Below are positions 28,486-38,982 of a stretch of DNA of 64,000 nucleotides, in pieces (the stretch's first letter is position 1; each line of letters opens with the position of its first letter). The stretch comes from Coriaria nepalensis. Its lineage: Eukaryota; Streptophyta; Magnoliopsida; Cucurbitales; Coriariaceae. The notes under the pieces are model-generated. The model was not told the DNA's origin, did not search any database, and was given only the letters and a program-made list of their open reading frames with translations. The stretch is from positions 7,946,001 through 8,010,000 of the forward strand of contig CP114500.1 in assembly GCA_027186245.1 (NCBI GenBank), written 5' to 3'. The position numbers and the translations under genes were made by a program.

Positions 28486-30942
28486 ATGGATTTGTTCAAG
28501 GTAACAATTTTGTTGTTCTTCCCCTCCCTTTGGATCCAAACCTGCTTTTCTAGCACTCTGCGTCAAGGTCAAGTCTATGCCGGTTTTAAAATCTCTCCGA
28601 TGCTAGCAATAGATCGCCATGGCATGTTCATGTTATCTAACAATTCCGTATTCGGTCTCGGGTTCTACGCTAACCAGGACAACACATTATATGAACTAGC
28701 AATCACTCACATAAACAGCTCAATGGTTATCTGGTCAGCCAATCCAGGATCCCCAATCAGGCCTTCGGATTTCTTCACATTTGAAAATGAAGGAAACGTC
28801 ATTTTAGAAACCAGGACTAGCGTAATCTGGTCAACAAACACAACTGGCAAAGGTGCTGGACAGCTCGAGTTAAGAGATTCCGGAAACCTTGTACTTGTTG
28901 GAAACAATGGTCAGATTCTCTGGCAGAGCTTTAACCATCCAACCAATACACTTCTATCCAACCAGAACATTTTCCCAGGTATGCGTGTGACAAGTTCTCC
29001 CAACTCGAACAAATTGTCTCACCATCTCGAATTCCGTGACAATAACCTGTTCTTATCTGCTGCTTTCGAACCACCTCAAATCTATTGGTCGATATTGAAT
29101 GAGAGTAGAAAAACCAATTCGAGCAATGTAACTGGCTCGGTCCATTATGCTACTATGGTTGCGAACTCATGGAATTTCTACGACCAGACGGGACTGCTAA
29201 TTTGGCAGTTTGTATTTGCCAAAGATTCTAACCCGAACACTACATGGGCAGCAGTTTTGGAGACCACCGGGTCGATCTTGTTCTACGATCTTCTTAATGG
29301 AATGTCAGTTAGCCCAGAGTCGACTCGGATTCCAATGAATGCATGTAGTACACCCGAGCCATGTGACCCGTACAGCGTATGTACTTTTGACAACAAATGT
29401 CAATGTCCGGCTGTGCTCGGTTCGGAAGCTGGTTGTAGACCTAAGCATTTATCGACTTGTGGTAGCAACAGCACCAGCAGCTCGGCAAGGCTTCTCTATA
29501 TAGGCGAGGAGCTGGATTATGTTTCTATCCCTTATTCTGTTTCGACTTTTCTCAAATCGGATTTAAATGCATGCAAGGAAGCTTGTCTTGCCAACTGTTC
29601 TTGCGGTGTCCTGTTCTTCAAAAACAGTTCGGCTAACTGCTTTCTTTTCAGTGAAATTGGGAGTTTTCATCAGGCCGATGTGGGATCCGCAGGTTACATT
29701 TCGTATGTTAAGATTTCAATGGAAGTAAGAAGCGGGGACACGCCTACGACTGAATCGGGTGTAAATGGAGTGAAACATGCTTTATTGATCTCCATCATAG
29801 CTGTTGTAACATCTCTTACTATAAGTGCTTTGCTTTGCGCTGTTTTCTGGTACAAGAGTATTAAGACGGTTAAGCAAACAGGTCGGTTTGTCTCGGAAGA
29901 GGATAACTTCTTAGACAGCTTTACCGACTTGCCTGCTCGATTCACTTATGATGACCTTTCTGAAGCAACTAAAAATTTCTCTATGAAAATAGGCCAAGGA
30001 GGATTCGGTTCGGTCTATCTAGGCACACTCCTAAATGGGACCTTAATAGCCATAAAAAAACTAGAAGGGATCGGACAAGGGATGAAGGAGTTCAAAGCAG
30101 AAGTTAGTCTTATTGGAAGCATCCACCATCTTCATCTAGTCAAGCTCAAAGGGTTTTGTGCGGATGGGCCCCACAGATTGCTCGTTTACGAGTACATGGG
30201 AAAAGGTTCATTAGATAGATGGATTTTCAAGACGAATGAAGAAGATGGTCCCCCTTTGGATTGGGATAATAGGTACAATATTGCTTTGGGTATGGCAAAG
30301 GGATTGGCTTATCTTCATGAAGAGTGTGAGGCAAAGATCATTCATTGTGATATAAAACCCGAAAATGTTCTTCTCGATGAAAACTTTGTGGCTAAGGTTT
30401 CGGATTTTGGATTGGCTAAGCTAATGAACAAGGAGCAAAGCCTTGTTTGTACACAGCTAAGAGGTACGAGAGGGTACTTAGCACCCGAATGGATATTTAA
30501 CTATGCAATATCTGAAAAGAGTGATGTGTACAGTTATGGTATGGTTTTGCTCGAGATTATTGGAGGGAGGAAGAATTATGAATCGGGACAGGGCGAAGAG
30601 AAGGCCCATTTCCCGTCTTACACATTCAAGATGTTAGAAGAGGAGAGATTGAATGAGATTCTCGATCCGAAGATGACTGTAGATGAAAGTGATGGAAGAG
30701 TTGTGATTGCTATTAAGGTTGCTTTGTGGTGTATACAAGAAGATATGCATTTGAGACCTCCTATGACTAAGGTTGTCCAAATGCTAGAAGGGCTTAGTCC
30801 TGTTCCTCATCCCCCTATGTCTTCTCAATTGGGGTCTATATCGAGCGTCAAGTGGAGCAGTGGTCACGGTTTGATCTCCGGAAGTAATGAGTACTTTAGC
30901 GATGTACGTCAGTCGGCTATTCGGCTTTCCGGACCCAGATAA
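28486..30942 (+). CDS. G-type lectin S-receptor-like kinase, SD2-5 type, copy 2
   Basis: A second intronless receptor kinase, 818 residues, with the same layout as its neighbour. It has a signal peptide (VTILLFFPSLWIQTCFSS) and a bulb-lectin domain (FGLGFYANQD, VIWSANPG, LVLVGNNGQILWQSF, HPTNTLLSNQ). The Cys-rich EGF/PAN region has CSTPEPCDPYSVC and CKEACLANCSCGVLFF. A membrane helix (ALLISIIAVVTSLTISALLCAVFW) follows, then a kinase with GQGGFGSVYLG, IAIKKLEG, HCDIKPEN, DFGLAK and APEW. It is also non-RD. Both proteins end in RLSGPR. The two are clearly a tandem duplicate with a highly similar kinase and a more divergent extracellular half, the pattern expected when ligand binding diverges. 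All domains are complete, so both copies should be functional. Confidence 0.94.
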   Translation: MDLFKVTILLFFPSLWIQTCFSSTLRQGQVYAGFKISPMLAIDRHGMFMLSNNSVFGLGFYANQDNTLYELAITHINSSMVIWSANPGSPIRPSDFFTFENEGNVILETRTSVIWSTNTTGKGAGQLELRDSGNLVLVGNNGQILWQSFNHPTNTLLSNQNIFPGMRVTSSPNSNKLSHHLEFRDNNLFLSAAFEPPQIYWSILNESRKTNSSNVTGSVHYATMVANSWNFYDQTGLLIWQFVFAKDSNPNTTWAAVLETTGSILFYDLLNGMSVSPESTRIPMNACSTPEPCDPYSVCTFDNKCQCPAVLGSEAGCRPKHLSTCGSNSTSSSARLLYIGEELDYVSIPYSVSTFLKSDLNACKEACLANCSCGVLFFKNSSANCFLFSEIGSFHQADVGSAGYISYVKISMEVRSGDTPTTESGVNGVKHALLISIIAVVTSLTISALLCAVFWYKSIKTVKQTGRFVSEEDNFLDSFTDLPARFTYDDLSEATKNFSMKIGQGGFGSVYLGTLLNGTLIAIKKLEGIGQGMKEFKAEVSLIGSIHHLHLVKLKGFCADGPHRLLVYEYMGKGSLDRWIFKTNEEDGPPLDWDNRYNIALGMAKGLAYLHEECEAKIIHCDIKPENVLLDENFVAKVSDFGLAKLMNKEQSLVCTQLRGTRGYLAPEWIFNYAISEKSDVYSYGMVLLEIIGGRKNYESGQGEEKAHFPSYTFKMLEEERLNEILDPKMTVDESDGRVVIAIKVALWCIQEDMHLRPPMTKVVQMLEGLSPVPHPPMSSQLGSISSVKWSSGHGLISGSNEYFSDVRQSAIRLSGPR

Positions 30943-31139
30943 CAAAGGACCAATCTTCTTATTCTTATTCATTAGTGTAACAGATCAGGTGATTCATTTC
31001 TTCAACGTTCTTGTTTTTTTGCCTTGTGTTTTTTTTCATTTTGATTGTCTTCCCACAATTCTCAATCATAATAGAAGAGTAATGAAATTTCCACCACTAA
31101 ATTTAGTGATCAAGATTCCATTCAGCTAATCTTATAAAA

Positions 31140-32350
31140 CTAGGAAGCAGTTATAGATTGAGGAGGAGATTCATGAAAGAAATCAAGTGGAGATGAAGAA
31201 GGCCGTATCTTCTGCTTATCATCATCTCTCTCATTGATCTCCTTCTTCTCCTCTTCTTCTTCAACATCAATTTCCCACAGAAACCGTGCATATGAAGCCA
31301 GTACATAACTGCACAAACAATGTTAGAATATGATATGTTCTGCATTATACCACTATTCTGTTATTTATTATATTTTCAGTTGACTTTTTGTATCAAATGA
31401 ACTTTTGCGTTGAATACTTCTACATTAATTAGATCTTCTTAAACTAAACTTGTGAGAATTAGTTTGAAGCAGATTGGATCAAAGATGAAGAAGTTATAAC
31501 ATTTTTAGTTGGTTTGGTACTTTGTTAATTGTCATGGCAAGACAGACGAAGAATTGTTGTCTAATTGAGCTTTCTTTCTATCCTAAAAAGTTCAATTGGT
31601 CCTTATGATCATGTTAGAGCTGTTTTTAGATCAATTGAAAGAATGTCATCATTTTTAGTTCATTGGTTCTTAACTAGCATAAAGTTGTTTTTTCCTTTCC
31701 TGCTTTTGAGCATTCTGCTATGCAGACTTTTAATTTAATTTTAAGCAAATTTTTATTAATTGTTATAATATTTTTTTTTTTTTTTGAGGTGTAAGCAATG
31801 AAAGTTATTTGTACTTGTAATAATAATTAAAACTCATTCATTTATTGTATTGAGAATGTTCAATGAAAATTTATAGATTTACAATTAAAAAAACTGTACT
31901 AAAAGAGCATAATTTCCTAGTAAAATTTATAGCATAATTTCTTAGTAAAAGAGCATTGCCAGGGTTAGCTGCAATCATGTTCCGGTAATATGCATCTGTA
32001 CTATCATTGTCATCATCAGTATGGCCTGATCCGCCTCCGCGGTCGTCCGCCATCACTGTCTCCATGGCGTGATCATGATATCGATCTTCTTCCTTCCTTG
32101 TCGCATCATTGTAGCCTTTCACCCCCAATAACTCAGAACTCGATAACAGTTTCTTCCGATTAATACTAGAAGAAGAAGATGATTTGGATACATGATTCTT
32201 CTTCTTCTTCTTCTTATTATTTCTGGGACTGTCTGATTCCGATAAGGAGTAAGTAGACGTTAAAGAGAGCGATAGAGTTCACGGAAGATGATGATCATGA
32301 GGGTGCCAGGAGGAGTTCAAGATTGGTGCTGAAGAGCTTCTCAAAAACAT
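31140..32350 (-). pseudogene. Decayed TPR-like gene (At1g80130 type)
   Basis: Two recognisable pieces of a tetratricopeptide-like protein lie in the expected order. The 5' piece (32350 to about 31935) begins MFLRSSSAPILNSSWHPHD but stops at TGA 32279-32281 after 23 codons. The homologous reading then continues in another frame (SLTSTYSLSESDSPRNNK, then DSTDAYYRNMIAANPGNALLLRNYA). Just after NYA the sequence breaks into a short local duplication containing GAAATTATGCT. The 3' piece (31308-31140) is the last exon, read as YVLASYARFLWEIDVEEEEE up to PPQSITAS and stop. The middle, normally encoding the TPR units between NYARFL and CYVLASYA, is absent; 0.5 kb of AT-rich intron-like DNA lies between. 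An early frameshift plus loss of the repeat core means no working protein. Confidence 0.85.
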
Positions 32351-32808
32351 GTTTTAGTTTATGGCATGCATGAGATGAGGAGAGTGATTATAGGCAGAAA
32401 AGAAAGAAAGAAAGCAGAGGCGATAGATTCATTAGATATGGGGTGGGAGTGAATCTGGGTCGTTGAAATGTCATGTCAACATTGTCGTGATAAGGAAGAG
32501 CCAGACATAGTTTTTGATCCATTTCTGTACTATGATTGTTATGCTGTCTGAGCTTTAGAAGCTCCCACTTATTCCACGAAAAAAGCTTACGACATAAAAT
32601 GTGGGAAGTACTTCTCACTTAACCCGCGTTTACTATAGGTCAGCCCTCAGAGTGGGACCTAAATGCTCTGCAATATGGACTGCTGTAAGTGAAAGATTGG
32701 AGCTTTATTTATCTACTATTATCGGAACATACTGAAATCATTCTCATGCAAGAATTTTACTGGAATCATTTTCATACAAGAATTTCGCGATAAGTAAAAT
32801 ATTTTTCC
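32351..32808. other. Spacer between TPR pseudogene and LINE fragment
   Basis: No gene. It contains a 29-bp unit repeated twice in tandem at 32732-32788 (words AATCATT-TCAT-CAAGAATTT), immediately before the LINE fragment. Confidence 0.5.
32732..32788. repeat. 29-bp tandem direct repeat, two imperfect copies
   Basis: Copies start at 32732 and 32761 and differ at a few positions. They abut the LINE fragment. Confidence 0.7.
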
Positions 32809-34190
32809 AGACATGAAAGATGTGACTATTGGGAGGCTATGCTTCAATTTCATTACCTTTATCCTGATTTGCCTTGGGTGATCATTGGCGACTTCAATAC
32901 TGCCATGGAGCCGTCAGAGAGGATAGGCGGAGTTGGGGCTGATTTTAATGATATGATGGATTTTCAAGCAATTCTTCAAGCTTGCAACTTTGTGGATCCT
33001 AGTTTTTCCGGCTCAACACTCATGTGGTGTAATGGTAGAGGTGTTGTGGCTTGAGTTTGAAACTGAATTGATAGAGTGCTACTTTCAGCAAATTGGTGGG
33101 ATTTTTCACCTCTTATCTAGGTTCAGATTCTTAATAGGACAGGCTCTGATCATAATCCTATTTGGTTTAAAACTGATGAGCAAGTTACTAAAAAGGGTGG
33201 CTTTAAATTTCAAGACACTTGGATTAGACACAAAGGTTATCAGTCTTTTGTCAAAAGACTCTTGTTAAAGAGCTGGAATAGGACAATGTTTGGTAATATC
33301 TTTCAGAAGGTACATGCCCTAGAGGGTATTGTGTTTCAAGCAAAGATAAAACTAGAAGAAGAGGAAAATCAACACAATTTAGAAGCTCTCTAGATTTCCA
33401 AATGCAACCTTAATGAGGGCCCTCCTGCAACAGGAAGTCTCCTAAAAGTCAAATGGTTACAAGAAGGCGATGCAAATACCAAATTCTTTCTTAAATTCAC
33501 CAAAACCTTTATAATAAGATAAAAGATCTCATTGGTCTATGGATTGAGGGAATGGAGGAGATAGCTTCACAAGCTATCAATTATTATTAAGATCTTTTTA
33601 ATGCTAATGTTTGTGAAGATCCTAGTGATTTTTTGCAGCTGATTCAAAAGAAGGTCCTTGATGAGGAAAATCTTACTCTTATTGCTTCCCTCAGAAAAAT
33701 AAATAAAAGAGGCTTTTCATGATGTATCAGGGGGAGAGTACTTCTGGTCCGACACAGTTTTCTGAAAAAAGGTTTACTCACTCTTGGGAAACAATTAACA
33801 ATGAGGTTATACTAGCTGTCAATCAGCTTTTTGCAGGAAGCCCTCCTCTCTTCTCTTCTAGAGGCGGTTACATCAACTCACTTAATTCTTCTTCCCAAAA
33901 AGGAAAACCCACCTCACTACGTTTTCTGACTATCGACCTATTGGTTTATGCAATTCCATATCTAAAGCTATCTCTAAGATTTTTGTGAACAGGTTAAGAG
34001 CCTCATCCTTGCTCGGTTCTTTGTTAAAGGTAGAGATATCTATGACAACATTCTTCTTGCACATTCCATAAAGAAACCAGTGAGATGAGGTAATGTTGTT
34101 ATTAAACTTGATACGGTTAAAGCATATGATAAGAGTGCATTGGCCTTTCTTTGGGCTGTTTTAGGTAAATTTGGTTTCCATTTACATTTT
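32809..34190 (+). mobile_element. Degenerate LINE (non-LTR) retrotransposon fragment
   Basis: Plus-strand remains of a plant LINE second reading frame. The C-terminal half of the AP-type endonuclease is readable at 32809-33050 (DLPWVIIGDFNTAMEPSERIGG, SGSTLMWCNG). The endonuclease-RT linker follows (KSWNRTMFGNIFQKV, WLQEGDANTKFF), then reverse transcriptase (PKKENP, YRPIGLCNS-like text, FVKGRDIYDNIL, and KAYD- to LGKFGF ending near 34185). Several frameshifts and in-frame stops separate the pieces, so it is dead. Both the first half of the endonuclease and everything after RT motif LGKFGF (the YxDD box, RNase H, 3' UTR and poly-A) are missing. Other AT-rich DNA follows directly. Confidence 0.85.
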
Positions 34191-36748
34191 ATTGTTAGAA
34201 AATTAATATATACAATATTCTTACAAATTGCATTAGATTCAAAATTAAGCTTAAATAACATTTATGTAATTCATACCTGAATTACCATTGATTCAAAATG
34301 CATAATATATGAAGGATGAAAATAATTTGTATACCTAGCAATCATCCTTAAGCAACATAGATTATTTATCTACAAATTGGTGCTCACATGAATACTAGAG
34401 GCTAGTACTTCCTCTCTATTTTAGTAAAATTTTATGTGGCGCTTATCAATAAGATGAGATGTTAGGATTGTCAATAGAGAAAGGACCTACACAATATATA
34501 TAAATGTTAAGTGAATTCTCTTATTACGAGTTACTACTTCACTTAAACCTATACTACCATCAAACTAGATCTAATTAAATTGAGATGCACTAAAGCCCAT
34601 AATCAAATTTGATCACATAAATGTATTGGGCTCTTAAGCAAGTATTCTAACCTGACCATATTAAACATATCATTTTTATAAAACTTGAAATATTAAATTA
34701 ATATTAAGCTCAATTAAGAAAATTCTAATATTCTCCAACTTAAGTGAGCATTAATTTAGTTATTTTATAAAATAAGTTATTATAAAAAATGACTCTCGAG
34801 CTGAATTATTTATAAACTTTATGTGGCCATAATTCTAAAAACAATATGATTATGCAGATACATCTCTAAACAATCTTGTTTAATAAAAAAAATTAACATC
34901 ATATTAAAGATGTAGTTGCATCATTTAGCAACATAATAACTCTAATGTCACAAATATTAACCAACTTTATCGATATGGATCACAACGTTGTAGTGTAGCA
35001 AGAAAAATAACATTTGTAGTGTAATCTCAAATATGTTATTTTCTTATCAGTCCTCTTTATGATTTATCTAGTACCGTTTACTTCAACAAAAGCTATCTAG
35101 AGAAATCGATTCATCTTTCCCCATATGCTTAAATAATAAGCGTTGGAAAGAAATACCAGGCTTTAACAAAATCTATGTATGTCTTAAATTACAGTCCAAT
35201 GACTTTTTTCATATGGTGCCATTCATGAGAAATACCCAATTGACAAACCATCATACTTAAAAACAATAACTAATCTTAAAGATTTTTCAATCAAATAATA
35301 TGTTATAATTAGATGTGCACATACATATCATAATATTAATTCACATATGATGATCACTGATAAATTCTTCCATTTCACATAATAAAAGCAATAGATTCAA
35401 CTCTCACTAATCAAGTGAATCAAGAGACCTTCAAATACTCATGCAATCAATATGTTACTTAATTACTATGTCTTTTTATTTTTTATGAACTCATCCAAAC
35501 TCAAATAATTTAGCATACACAAATGCAAGTATATCTTTAATGCTTAATTGTAACATGCATACCAAGTTTGAGTGCATATTAGTGTTGCCAAAAAGTTTTC
35601 AAGACAAATCACAAAAATACAATAAATTCACCACATAAGTAATTAACCAATTAACTAAGAAGAACAATTTACAACTGAATTGAGTTTCAATATTTATGAG
35701 AATTCAGTACATCATTATATTCCTCTTTAGATGGAGAATTTAACATGTAATCGAAGTTCTTCATGTGATTTAACTAAGTATTTGGAAAGTTCAACCCCTT
35801 CAAATAATTAAACTTTCTAGATCAGTTATATCTAATTACATGTCACATGCATATAGTATTCATCAATAAAATCTCGATGCATCATTATACACTCAATATT
35901 GAGTAGAGCATATGATATGTTGATGAGTATTTTCCACATGAAACTACCTTATAAGGCTAACAATATACTTCTAACCTTATACTTTATATTATCTCTAAAT
36001 TAATAAATATAATGACCCTTTTAATTATGTAATTGAATACATAAATTCAAATAAATTATTTATAATTATGTAATTGAATACATAAATTTAAATAAATTAT
36101 TTATAATTATGTAATTGAATACTTAAATTTAAATAAATTATTTATAATACATCACATATTAATCTAAAAATACATAAATAATATATATATCTTATGAGAT
36201 ATTAATAACTATATACATCGAATCATTAAATAATTATATTTAAATATAATATATCTCATTTATTATTATCATAATTACCTTTAGTGATCTTTACTTATAA
36301 AAAATTAAATATACCCCTCGTAATTTACAAAATAAATAATTGTCTTTCAAGAGCTAATGGGGTAGCCGGTAGCCCGTACGTTACTGCATCGAGCCCAGAG
36401 ATAATTTCATTTCTTTTTTGTCTATATTATATGATTATATTCTAGATATTTGCGGAATTATTATGTATATATATATATGGAGCGCTTGCCGTCACCGGAA
36501 AGATGTCGGAGCTGAGGAACCATCCATCATTAATGAAATGAGAGAAGGATATAAAAGCTAGCTGGCTAGCTAGATAGATTCATTTATATAAATATAAGTA
36601 CAAATATAAAAATTACATTATTGATTCATCACAATATATAATTAATCACAAATTCTTCTTCCAATCACCACTCTTTTTTTTTTTTTTTTTCTTTTCTTCT
36701 CCTTCATTTTCCGGGACGATTACATGCATATATAACAAATATATATTG

Positions 36749-36784
<36 letters not shown>

Positions 36785-36821
36785 GAAGAAGTATATAAGG
36801 TAGAGAGAAGCGATAATAATT
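34191..36821. other. 2.6 kb AT-rich, repeat-like, non-coding stretch
   Basis: No coding potential in any frame. The text looks like old non-coding transposon sequence (AT-rich and evenly degenerate), but I cannot assign a family; an LTR remnant read on the minus strand is one option. It contains a 41-bp tandem repeat at 36023-36147 and ends in the EPFL 3' flank, with a poly-T/pyrimidine run at 36669-36702 and a GA run at about 36768-36784. Confidence 0.45.
36023..36147. repeat. 41-bp tandem repeat, three copies
   Basis: The unit contains AATTATGTAATTGAATAC and AAATAAATTATTTAT. Marker bases recur at 36029, 36070 and 36111, giving a period of exactly 41. Copies differ by only one or two bases. 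Confidence 0.9.
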
Positions 36822-37290
36822 CTAGGGTTGATAGAGCTTATTTCCACAAGCGCATTTCCATGAGAGGAGATAATAGCTATCTTCATCTGAGGATGATGCT
36901 TTAGAACCCTTATCCTGATGAACAGGAACGACGAGAGTAGCAACACAAGGCCTGCAATTCAAGCACTTATTCACACATCCAGGTGGCCTTGATCCCACCA
37001 CCATTTTTGAGCTGCTGCTCATTTCTCCAGATACTGAATTTCCATCTGTGCATGCAGAATTAAAACCATAATTTGACCAAAAAAATAATAAATAAAGCTT
37101 CAAATCGAAAACCCAGTTGATGAATCTTCATTGTAAACAGTATAACGTTAAGAGTTAATTACGTAATAGTAGTTAGCTGTAGTTTTAATTTTTTTTTACC
37201 TGATTTGGGTAGAAGAGTGAAAGAAAACATGAACAGTATGAACACTGCAAATTTCTGGCGCTGTAGTGAATAATCTCTTGATGTATTCAT
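36822..37290 (-). CDS. Epidermal patterning factor-like (EPFL) secreted peptide
   Basis: A precursor of 104 residues in two exons (37290-37200 and 37045-36822). The signal peptide is FAVFILFMFSFTLLP. The mature peptide starts near MVVGSRPPGCVNKCLNCRPC and ends WKCACGNKLYQP, which is the EPF/EPFL signature. It has six cysteines (C-x3-C-x2-C-x2-C and C-x-C), the basic family set without the extra pair of EPF1/EPF2. EPFLs act in the apoplast on ERECTA-family receptors, with TMM as co-receptor in the epidermis, and control stomatal spacing and organ growth. The loop between C4 and C5 is Ser/Asp-rich (SKASSSDEDSYY). Position suggests the counterpart of Arabidopsis EPFL8 (At1g80133), but this rests on recalled gene order. 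Confidence 0.92.
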
Positions 37291-38056
37291 TACAGTGACT
37301 AGTGATATTGAATTTTCTGAGCGAAAGAAGGAAATTATGAGGAGCTAGCTTATAAGAGAATCAAGAGATGAAGTTAAACAGATTTTGAGAGAAGGAGCAG
37401 GCAGGAGATCAGATGGGAAAGCATTATAAGACCGGACCGGATGCATTTGTAGTGTTCTTGTTTCCTGCAAAAGAGACAACTCTTTCTGTCTAATATGCTC
37501 TTGTTTCACCAATCACATATATTATTTTGTCACTGATTATTATTTACTTTATTATTTTATTGAAAATGGTGCCTTTTTCTTTTGGGAAATTGCTGCTCTG
37601 ACTGAGATCTATTGGTCTTCTATTGATCTTCTCCCTCTAACCATGTTGCCTTTTAGGAAATTGAACAGAGATGCATTAATTACGTTGAATCATTTTCCAA
37701 GTGTTCTTACGTTTCTAATTGTTGTCAAAATGGAGATTTGAGTTTTAATATTTTTTTTTTGTATAATATTTAAAATTATGAATTAAATTATTATTATTTA
37801 TTTACTTTACCATATATTTAATTTTATAAAAATAAATATTACATTCTAAATCGAATAGGAAGGATATAACTCATAGTTAATTTTATTTTAAAATAAAAGC
37901 TGAGGATTTCTTATAGGAAGGATATAACTCTCATAATTAAGCATAGAGCCCCCAATCCCATGCAAATGGGGGTCAAGACTTGAAGTCAACTGGAAATGGA
38001 AACTGATGGTGTTCAAAGGGACAACTATACATGAACAGTAATGAATCTAGCTGTGG

Positions 38057-38080
38057 GCCGGTCGGCCGGCCGGCCGGCTG
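38057..38080. repeat. GGCC-rich palindromic run
   Basis: Tandem CCGG/GGCC tetramers in otherwise AT-rich DNA. The run is self-complementary and rich in CpG. Confidence 0.75.
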
Positions 38081-38796
38081 TCAGAAAAATTTTAAGATGC
38101 AAAACATGTGTCAAAACAGTGGCTTTCTAAAAAGGCTTCATTTATTAGTCTACAAATCTTACCACTCACTATTTTTAGACAAAAGACTTGGACAAGTGAC
38201 TGATCAAGATGATCAGTCTGGTTTTTCAACATATACGAAGCGATTGATTAAAGACATATGAGAAGCAACGGCCAACGAGAAAGGAGAATAAAGAAGAAGA
38301 AGAAGAAGAGGACGACGAAATCTGGGTTTGTTGTGGAAGAGAGGGAAAAAGTGACAGGGGGATCACTTTTACTCACATATCCTTGGGAAATTGCATGCAT
38401 AAGATAGAATGCATGTGCCTGCCCTTGCTTAAGACGATCATCAAAAGTTCAAAACGGTGAGCATACCTGGGTTCATCGGACCAATCAACGGTCCTGATTA
38501 TAGTCAGCTGTTAATATAGTAATTGTATGCAGATCCAGATATATGTCTGTATTAGGAGGCACAGTGGTTTCGTACGTAAAAATGCTGTAGACACTAACTA
38601 GACAAGACATTTGCCTTGTAGCCCCAACTTGTACCTCCTCCTTCCTCTACTGTATATATCATAACAATGGCGTCATCTAATGTGACACGTGTCATAACTA
38701 CAGTGACCTCTTCCGTGTACCAGTTCCTTTCCTCTGACAACTTTTTTTTTTAATCTGAAAAAAGAAAGAGGGGTGGATTCCATCCGGAGGCATATG

Positions 38797-38982
38797 CATG
38801 TAGATGGATGCATCCACACCGTTATTTTAGATCGGGCGGCTAGATGGAATGCCATGTCATTAAATTTTTTTTCTCTTTTGTTTTTATTCTCTCTCTCTCA
38901 CTATTCTATTCAATCTTACTAAGATGGCATTTCATCTAGCCGCCCGATCTAAAGGAACGGTGTAGATGTATCCATCTACATG
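38797..38982. mobile_element. MITE-like hairpin element with 59-bp terminal inverted arms
   Basis: Arms 38797-38855 and 38924-38982 are exactly 59 bp each and match as reverse complements at 54 positions. The outer end is CATGTAGATGGAT and the arms include AGATCGGGCGGCTAGATG. A 68-bp AT- and CT-rich centre separates them. There is no coding capacity. Perfectly equal arms and no gene fit a small non-autonomous DNA transposon. I cannot see a convincing target-site duplication, and both flanks hold A/T runs. Confidence 0.75.

Noticed and set aside
36704..36946. Minus-strand frame with a hydrophobic stretch overlapping the EPFL end
   Set aside because: It runs in another frame over the EPFL exon and its simple-repeat 3' UTR; the hydrophobic part is a translation of AT and GA repeats.
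38673..38855. Minus-strand frame of 60 codons over the hairpin element
   Set aside because: Most of it is one arm of the inverted repeat; no homologous protein recognised.
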